NCBI GenBank assembly: GCA_905178155.1
Contig: CAJINV010000004.1
Coordinates: 28,432-92,431 of the forward strand
Direction of reading: 5' to 3'
Source of the DNA: Amoebophrya sp. A120
Taxonomy: Eukaryota > Sar > Dinophyceae > Syndiniales > Amoebophryaceae
Length of the DNA stretch: 64,000 bases
Position 1 is the first letter of the stretch. The number at the start of each line of letters is the position of its first letter. Positions 57,889-64,000 of the stretch are shown one piece after another. Below the pieces are notes generated by a model that saw only the letters and a list, made by a program, of their open reading frames with translations, made no database searches and had not been told where the DNA came from. The translations under genes and the position numbers were made by a program.

Positions 57889-59667
57889 ATGGCGACCGGG
57901 GACGGCGATCCGACCGGTACTGGCGGGGGTTTTCCCGCTGCGAGCGACCACCACCAGCCCGACACCACCTCTCTTGGCGACATGGGAGATGGACTGCTGC
58001 AGCAGCAGCATGCGGATTTGCTTTCGCAACAACAGCAAAATCCGAATGTCGGGGTGCAGCAGCAGCAGTACGCGTCTACCGGTTTTGGTGGACAACACGC
58101 AGCTGCAAGCAGCACTGGTGGACAAGGACAGCAATTCCAAGCCCAATTTCAATCGAATTATAATGCAAATCAAAACTTCAATTTGAATCAAAATGGATCG
58201 AATTTCTCCACTCTGGGCGGAGGCCCATTACAAAACTCAACCGCCGCGCAGCAGCAACAAGGCGCTGCGGACAACACCAACATCATGATGGTGATCAGCC
58301 AGATGATGGTGGCGCAGGCGGAACAAAGCAGACTGCAGCTACAGCAGATGCAGGCGCAGCAAGCGCAACAACAGCAGCAATTCCAGGAGCAATTCAACGC
58401 GCAGGAGCGAAGGCATCGCGAGCAGATGCAAGCGGAAAAAGAAGCACGCCAAGAGGCGGAAGAAAGAGCGACGGCCGACCGCGAAGCGGCGGAGAAAAAG
58501 AAAAAGGAAGACGAAGAGCGACACAAGGAAGAAAAAGAAGCGACGGAGCGACGACACAAAGAAATGTTGCGTCAGCAACAGGAGGAAGCTCGTCTCGCAC
58601 AAGCCGAGAACGAGAAGCAGCGCAAGCTTCAATCCGACCAGTTCTCCGAGACCATGCTTAGAAATTTAGTAGTTCGCGCTTCGGTTCCAACTCTCGACCA
58701 GAAGACCGAATATCCAGACTGGAAATTCAAAGTCGAGGGCGAAATAGAGCGTCTTGCGGTAACGAAAGAAATTGCCGACAAGATGAAAGGAAAGGAAACC
58801 CATCTGGACCCCGTGCAGACAAAGAAGCTGCATGCGTTAGGTGCAGAGGTCAAGAAGCAGCTGAAGGGCGCGGCTCTTCAGCGGTGCAACGGTATCAACG
58901 CTAATGATATCATCAAGCTTTTGACGGAATTAGAGCGGTGGGCTGGCGAGTCACAGTCCGAGTACGACAAGACCACGACGGAACAAAGATTCACGCAGGA
59001 AAACTGGGACCCGAAGAAAATGGGTCTCGAGGCGTGGGTAGCAGACAAGTTCCGTCTTGCTCGCTTGTTACCCGAAACCTGCCCGGAAGGACCGATTATG
59101 GAATCTCGCATGAGGGCAGTGCTTCTCGGCGGAATGCCGAAGTGCTTCGATCCCGTAGTTAGCAGGTTACGAACAAAACCACCAGCGACCTGGCAAGAAA
59201 TCGAGAAGGAACTAGTTGACTGGGACAAAACGGAATCTGGAAAAGACAAGGACGAAAGCAAGCGAGGCTCTGTCTTTGTAACCATCGAGGATGTCCAGTC
59301 CCAAATCAAGGACGCTCTCGATAAGAACGGCTCTGCTTCTGCATCTTCCAGCACGAGTAACGACTACAACTACTGCGAAGAGGCCGACTTGTACTACACC
59401 TACGGTAAGAGCAAGAACTACAAGGGCGGTAAGCAGCAGTACGGTTCGCACCCGTACAACGGAGGAAAAGGCAAGACCGGCAAGCCGAAGCAGTGCTGGT
59501 ATTGCTGGGGTTACAACCACACGCAGTACGAGTGCAGAAAGAAAGCGGCCGACGAAGCAGCAGGAAAAACCGGGAACAACAAAAACAACACGGGTAACAA
59601 CAACCAGACCAACGACAACAACAACAACTATAACAACAAAGGAAAAGGGAAGAAACGGTCCTGGTGA
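57889..59667 (+). CDS. gag: Gag polyprotein, 592 aa
   Basis: Starts MATGDGDPTGTGGG. The first ~150 residues are Gln/Asn-rich. Residues ~150-260 form a long charged coiled coil (QAEKEARQEAEERATADREA). A capsid-like part follows (LEAWVADKFRLARLLPE). A CCHC zinc knuckle CWYCWGYNHTQYEC (C-x2-C-x4-H-x4-C) lies at about residues 535-548, then an Asn-rich basic tail. It ends in a single TGA, after which the same frame stays open through pol. Confidence 0.88.
   Translation: MATGDGDPTGTGGGFPAASDHHQPDTTSLGDMGDGLLQQQHADLLSQQQQNPNVGVQQQQYASTGFGGQHAAASSTGGQGQQFQAQFQSNYNANQNFNLNQNGSNFSTLGGGPLQNSTAAQQQQGAADNTNIMMVISQMMVAQAEQSRLQLQQMQAQQAQQQQQFQEQFNAQERRHREQMQAEKEARQEAEERATADREAAEKKKKEDEERHKEEKEATERRHKEMLRQQQEEARLAQAENEKQRKLQSDQFSETMLRNLVVRASVPTLDQKTEYPDWKFKVEGEIERLAVTKEIADKMKGKETHLDPVQTKKLHALGAEVKKQLKGAALQRCNGINANDIIKLLTELERWAGESQSEYDKTTTEQRFTQENWDPKKMGLEAWVADKFRLARLLPETCPEGPIMESRMRAVLLGGMPKCFDPVVSRLRTKPPATWQEIEKELVDWDKTESGKDKDESKRGSVFVTIEDVQSQIKDALDKNGSASASSSTSNDYNYCEEADLYYTYGKSKNYKGGKQQYGSHPYNGGKGKTGKPKQCWYCWGYNHTQYECRKKAADEAAGKTGNNKNNTGNNNQTNDNNNNYNNKGKGKKRSW
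59665..59667 (+). promoter_or_regulatory. Single UGA between gag and pol, possible readthrough site
   Basis: Context CGG TCC TGG TGA GAC GAA. It is the only stop codon between 57889 and 63526 in this frame. Confidence 0.6.
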
Positions 59668-62600
59668 GACGAAGCTCCGAATCTCGTATCGGAGAATGGA
59701 AATTTTTCAAATTTTGACGAAAATTCTTCTGCTGATTCAGAGGGTGGGACTGCGGTAGATTACGACTACCACGACGAGGCAGGCCCATCAACAGTACTAC
59801 TTACGCGAATAAGCGTGCTGACCGTCGAAGATTTCCGGGGGGGTGAAGCCGCTCACCACCGGTCTTCTTCTTCAACATCTTCATCTTCATCCTCATCACT
59901 CATTTACATAGACTCGTGCGCAAATCGAACTCTGTCCCGCGTCAGGTCAGACTTCGAAACAGTAGAAGAAACAGCACGGGTTAAACTCAACGCAGCTAAC
60001 GGACCAGTCCAGCAATTAGGTTCTCTCGGAACTTTCAGGCCTAACACATACGGGCTGACGGTAGGCGTCTACTTCCCAATGCTCCCACTAGATCGAATAG
60101 TTAGCACTTTAGATCTCCGCGCACTTCTTTGGGAAGTTCATCTCCTGCCCCAGTCGCAGTATCTTAGATCCCAAGTTTCGGGCGGCCGGGTCGAGGTCGT
60201 CGATTGCCCAACGCGCAAACTACCAACCGCGCCGGTAGTTTTTCAACCTAGGGAGATCGGAGACGTCATGCTCTGCAACGAGGTGGAGTCTGCGTCACCG
60301 GTCACAGCTTTGCCAACGCTGACAAAGCTGCAAGCACATCGTCGTTTGTGCCACCTTTTCAACCACGAAGCACCATTTCCTACTTCTTGCGACTGTCCAG
60401 AATGCGCTCTCACCAAGGGTCGCAAGAAGGGCAGTAAAAACGAAAGAACCACTACCCTTGCCGCGCAAGGCAGCACAGCACCACTTCGACAAATCAACAC
60501 CGACTTCTACGGACCAATGCCGTTGGAATCAATCCGGCGGTGCAAACTCTTTCAAGTTTTCATTTGTGACGCAGTCGCTCATGTTTGGGTCTTTCCAGTT
60601 CGACACCGCAACGAATGCGTCGAACTCGCGCAAAAACTTGTCACGCAAGTACGAGCAACAGATGGCGAATTCATCGGGGAGAAAGTAATCCGGATCATTC
60701 GTTCTGACAATGACACAGTTTACCGATCGGAGGAAAATTCTTCACAGTTGCAGCAGCTCGAAGTTGACAAAGACCACAGCATTCCCTACTGTCCTCAACT
60801 CAACGCAGTAGCGGAGCGGTTCATGCAATCACTCGGAACTAATCTCAGAGCTGTGCTCTGTGGGGCCGATCATAGACTTCACTGCTACGCAGGAGAGTAC
60901 ATAGCAGCAGTCTGGAACAGGATTGCACGAAAAGAGTACAAGCGCGCTCCTGAGTATAACGGCATGTCACCACTACAAGCACGACTTCGTAGAACTGATC
61001 CCAAGAGGAATAGCGAACCAGTAGCATTACGAGAAGAACGCGAGCAGTGGCAGAGTCAGCTGCGTCGTTTCGGCTGTCTCGCTTACGTAATGCTACAGCC
61101 ACGCGAAAAGGTTCAGAAAGGACAACCGAAATACCGAAAAGCAGTATTTCTGGGTCTCTCGAAAAACAATTCTGCCTGGCTCTTCGGAGTAGTACAAAAA
61201 GACAGCAGGACAGCAGCAGGCACGAACTGGCAGGAAATCGAGAGCAGAGACGCGAAGTTCGTTGAGGAGGTCGTCATCTCCGACATCGACAAACTACTAC
61301 CAGAAACCGAAGGCGTTTACGTAACAGACGAGAAGTTGCTTAGTCTTGCCTGTGGTTCGACCTGTGGGCCGGGTTCGGTGGTTCAGGTTGCGCAGCCTGG
61401 TGCCTCGGATCTGCCTGCGGGTCGTGACTCGAGTGGGATTGACACTTTAGCACCGGTAGCACCATCGCGCAATAACAGTAAACGTAGTAAGGATTCCGAT
61501 TTTGTAGTGGAGATCCCTCCTGCCGAGCAGAAGCACGATGCTGCGGAGGAGGAAGATAGTAGTGACGACGAGAAAGAAGAAAAGTCAGTGGCGATCCCGC
61601 ATGGTAGGAAAGACGCGAGCCCTGAGGTTGTTTACGGACCGCCAGTACGGCGCGGACGTGGCAGACCGCCAGGAAGTAAGGACAAGAAGCCCAGGAAGAA
61701 AAGGCAGAAGAAGAAGCAGAAAAATCGCAATAATCATTCATCTTGTGACGCACACTTCGCGCGTGCTGATTTTGAAGCTCAATTTCGCGAAAACTTCTGC
61801 GCCTTTGCCGATTTGAATTCCCTGGAAGAAGACGAGCAATTTATAGAGGCATTTCTGATGATCACCATGGCGGAAGCGCTTCGAGCACCAGACGCACCAT
61901 CCTGGTTGCAGGCGATGGACAGAGAGAAGCTGAAGCAGGAAGCATATAAAGTATGGCGAGAGTTAACTGATGAAGAAATGAAAAAGGAAAAACAAATCTT
62001 GCCAATCGCGATGGTGCTAACGAGAAAAAGAGACGGATCCTACAAGGCGAGGGCGGTAGTTCTAGGAAATCTCGTCAAGGACGATGGGACGACAGAGATC
62101 TACGCGCCGGTAGTAAGTTTCGCAGGTAACAGATACCTGATGACCGAAGCAGCAGCAGAGGGCGACTACGTGTTACCGTACGACATCGACGTCGCGTTTT
62201 TGCATGCGGAATTAGACGAGGAGGTCTATGTCCGACTACCACCACAGTGGGTCAAGAACAACGAGAACAGCGTAAAGCGACTAGTCAAGGCACTCTACGG
62301 ACTCAAGCAGAGTCCTCGCGCATGGTTCAAGCGGTACGAAAAAGAACTTCTTGCGCTAGGCTGGGAGCAAGCAAAAGACGAACCAGGACTCTGGAAGAAG
62401 CCCAGTGTCAAAGTTCCCAGCAAGTTCCTCAAGCTTTCAGTCTACGTAGATGACAATGTCGGAACAGGCCCGCACAAGCAGGAACTCGACCAAGAGTTAG
62501 CGCAAGTCATGCAAAAGTTTCCTGGTAAATACATTCCCTACGACGACCTAGGAGAGGGATGGAAAAGATGGGACATTCTCGGTGGCGACTTCATCTACCG

Positions 62601-63528
62601 CCGAGAAACTCGCGAACTCAAAATCAACATGAGTCGTTATATCGTGAAAATGGCCGAGCGTTTCGGTCTTAAGGAGGCAAAGCCGGCATCCTCCCCATCG
62701 TTTTCCGAAGCAGCACTACTTGAAAACGAAGACAAAGTGGTCAAATTTCCATTCCGTGAAGCAGTAGGCGCACTTCAGTGGTGTGTCAGCGTGTGTCGGG
62801 CGGATGTGTGTCAACCAGTGAACACACTCGCCAGGTGCGTGAGTAGACCAACAACACGAGCAAAGGTCAATGCCATCAAGAAGATAATCCGTTATCTCGT
62901 CGCAACGAAAGACGACGGCGTTACGTACAGCCCGGCACAGGAACAGGAATTTCGAAAAATTTATCAGGATTTGCTTCCCGCTGGTGATCGTCTTCCTCAC
63001 TCGAACACCTTCGGCGATGCATCATTCGCATCAGATTCAGTCACCATGAGATCAGTCAGCGGCACTGTTGTTTACTACAGATCAGTCCCGATCATGTGGA
63101 AAAGTTCGAGACAAACAGTGCGAGCGTACAGCACAAGCGAAGCGGAGCACATCGCAGCTAGTGACAGTCTAGTTGTGACGGAAGGCGCTTCATTTTTAGA
63201 GTTCTTCAACCCCCACCCCCTCAGCGACGAAATCGATTTTCGTCTATGGTGTGACAACACGTCTGCAATTTCGGTTGCTAACGCGAAGGAAACACGACCA
63301 AAGAGTCGTCACTACGCACTTCGCTGGTGGCGTGTGAAGGATGCAGCAAAACGGTTGTGCTTTTGTCCGACTCATCTGCAGCGCGCGGATGCTTTGACGA
63401 AGCAAGCCACGAGGGCACAGCGCAACATGTTGATCCACACGACCGAAATCTCGCCTGAGTTCGATGACGACTACGACGATGACGATACGGAGACCGGTAC
63501 GGCTCTCCTGGTCTGGGTAATGCCGTAG
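59668..63528 (+). CDS. pol: Pol polyprotein: protease, integrase, reverse transcriptase, RNase H
   Basis: In the same frame as gag, directly after its TGA, with no further stop for 1,286 codons and no ATG near its beginning. Aspartic protease IDSCANRTL (near 59908; D-S-C replaces the usual D-S-G). Integrase zinc-binding H..C...H....CDCPEC near 60330-60415. Integrase core with D in TDFYGP (60502), D in RSDNDTVY (~60703) and E in NAVAERFMQS (~60813). Reverse transcriptase with DIDVAFLHAELDEEVYVRLP, ALYGLKQSPRAWF and catalytic YVDD (62442-62453). RNase H with GDASFASD, STSEAEHIAASD, CDNTSAI and RADALTK. All catalytic acids appear present. Confidence 0.9.
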   Translation, partial: DEAPNLVSENGNFSNFDENSSADSEGGTAVDYDYHDEAGPSTVLLTRISVLTVEDFRGGEAAHHRSSSSTSSSSSSSLIYIDSCANRTLSRVRSDFETVEETARVKLNAANGPVQQLGSLGTFRPNTYGLTVGVYFPMLPLDRIVSTLDLRALLWEVHLLPQSQYLRSQVSGGRVEVVDCPTRKLPTAPVVFQPREIGDVMLCNEVESASPVTALPTLTKLQAHRRLCHLFNHEAPFPTSCDCPECALTKGRKKGSKNERTTTLAAQGSTAPLRQINTDFYGPMPLESIRRCKLFQVFICDAVAHVWVFPVRHRNECVELAQKLVTQVRATDGEFIGEKVIRIIRSDNDTVYRSEENSSQLQQLEVDKDHSIPYCPQLNAVAERFMQSLGTNLRAVLCGADHRLHCYAGEYIAAVWNRIARKEYKRAPEYNGMSPLQARLRRTDPKRNSEPVALREEREQWQSQLRRFGCLAYVMLQPREKVQKGQPKYRKAVFLGLSKNNSAWLFGVVQKDSRTAAGTNWQEIESRDAKFVEEVVISDIDKLLPETEGVYVTDEKLLSLACGSTCGPGSVVQVAQPGASDLPAGRDSSGIDTLAPVAPSRNNSKRSKDSDFVVEIPPAEQKHDAAEEEDSSDDEKEEKSVAIPHGRKDASPEVVYGPPVRRGRGRPPGSKDKKPRKKRQKKKQKNRNNHSSCDAHFARADFEAQFRENFCAFADLNSLEEDEQFIEAFLMITMAEALRAPDAPSWLQAMDREKLKQEAYKVWRELTDEEMKKEKQILPIAMVLTRKRDGSYKARAVVLGNLVKDDGTTEIYAPVVSFAGNRYLMTEAAAEGDYVLPYDIDVAFLHAELDEEVYVRLPPQWVKNNENSVKRLVKALYGLKQSPRAWFKRYEKELLALGWEQAKDEPGLWKKPSVKVPSKFLKLSVYVDDNVGTGPHKQELDQELAQVMQKFPGKYIPYDDLGEGWKRWDILGGDFIYRRETRELKINMSRYIVKMAERFGLKEAKPASSPSFSEAALLENEDKVVKFPFREAVGALQWCVSVCRADVCQPVNTLARCVSRPTTRAKVNAIKKIIRYLVATKDDGVTYSPAQEQEFRKIYQDLLPAGDRLPHSNTFGDASFASDSVTMRSVSGTVVYYRSVPIMWKSSRQTVRAYSTSEAEHIAASDSLVVTEGASFLEFFNPHPLSDEIDFRLWCDNTSAISVANAKETRPKSRHYALRWWRVKDAAKRLCFCPTHLQRADALTKQATRAQRNMLIHTTEISPEFDDDYDDDDTETGTALLVWVMP

Positions 63529-63549
63529 CCATTTGCCAACGTTCGAACT

Positions 63550-63563
63550 GCTGCGGGGGGGAA
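63550..63563 (+). promoter_or_regulatory. Polypurine tract
   Basis: CTGCGGGGGGGAA lies immediately before the 3' LTR and would be the primer for plus-strand synthesis. Confidence 0.7.
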
Positions 63564-64000
63564 TGTTGGACGACTGTAGTCCCGATGTTCCATGAAGATG
63601 CTGAATGCGAAACAGCATGAAGATCCATCCACTTTTGGTCCCGTTTGGACGCAAGATGATCAGATGATGATGATGTCCATAGCTCCTGTTTGAGCATATT
63701 CCAGTACATGATGATGATGTACTCAGGTCGTGTTTAGACGACGAAGCATCGTGAATCCCGATGCTATGGCACGACTGCAATCAATCGATACATTCGGAAC
63801 CTTGTACGCTTTCAGGCTTAGGAGTTGCACGCAAGAGCTGAAGGCTCTCGGAACGTAAACACACCGCACGCGAACCCGCGTGCTATGCTTACCACGCATC
63901 ACATTCTGCACTGTATGAAGATCGTGAGTTCATTCCAACCGACCAATGATCATGTCGCATTCGCACCCAGGCTAGAGAGATTCTGAGTGGCTTTCAGACA
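63564..64000 (+). repeat. 3' LTR, 437 bp to window end
   Basis: Identical by eye to 57311-57747. The last base of the window coincides with the presumed CA end. Confidence 0.88.

Larger units (their letters stand above)
57311..64000 (+). mobile_element. Copia-type LTR retrotransposon, apparently intact and young
   Basis: Identical LTRs flank gag and pol in the order protease, integrase, reverse transcriptase, RNase H, which defines Ty1/Copia. A polypurine tract (CTGCGGGGGGGAA) precedes the 3' LTR. I see no obvious tRNA primer site after the 5' LTR. The window ends at or near the end of the 3' LTR. Confidence 0.9.

Noticed and set aside
63517-63532. CCGTAGCCATTT as a second spliced leader
   Set aside because: Only 12 of 22 bases match and it overlaps the pol stop codon.

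Overview
The window is nuclear DNA of a eukaryote, almost certainly a dinoflagellate. A perfect copy of the 22-nt dinoflagellate spliced leader lies at 39676-39697. The genes are split by dozens of short intron-like elements with terminal inverted repeats, of the kind (introners) described in the parasitic dinoflagellate Amoebophrya. I infer an Amoebophrya-like syndinian. This cannot be proven from the window alone.

Layout. 1-5954: the 3' part of a Ser-rich membrane-protein gene (8 introners). 6044-13910: a second Ser-rich membrane-protein gene (1,082 aa once introns are removed). 13911-16576: intergenic, rich in CTCTCGCG/GAGAGG repeats. 16577-18605: a 467-aa unknown gene broken by a 625-bp insert bounded by 54-bp direct repeats. 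18606-24014: gene-poor DNA with four copies of a ~66-bp repeat. 24015-56907: one giant gene carrying about 50 introners. Its reading frame can be followed from the ATG for 3,066 codons through 48 exons. It has an N-terminal membrane anchor, discoidin-like (F5/8C/FTP) domains, PAN/apple-like modules, a degenerate histidine-phosphatase-like domain, an EF-hand pair and about nine thrombospondin type-1-like repeats. This is the architecture of a cell-surface or secreted adhesin. 57311-64000: a young Copia-type LTR retrotransposon with identical LTRs, whose gag and pol lie in one frame separated by a single UGA.

Introner rules seen here. Nearly all elements begin TAT and end ATA, sit inside a 5-bp target-site duplication (TSD), and restore the reading frame when the element plus one TSD copy is removed. 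Family labels used below, by left end: A TATCAAATGTAAAAATGTCT; B TATCCTGAGTAAAAACGT (or TATCCTATG...); C TATGA..CTGCACAACTCC; D TATCGAAGGGAAAAATCC; E TATGGCGTTCTCAAGCGTTA; F TATGGAAGCGTCAGG; G TAT....TGCAAAAGTATCG; H GAAAAAAGTGTTAC; K-R are single examples. Introner coordinates exclude both TSD copies.

Most notable: a retroposon that starts with the spliced leader, ends in a conserved 3' hairpin, and has inserted twice at the same nucleotide of family-A introners (39672-41283 full length, 36677-36847 5'-truncated). A second kind of frame-restoring insert is bounded by 54- to ~85-bp direct repeats (7357-9320, 17565-18189, 24609-25762). No tRNA, rRNA or CRISPR was seen.
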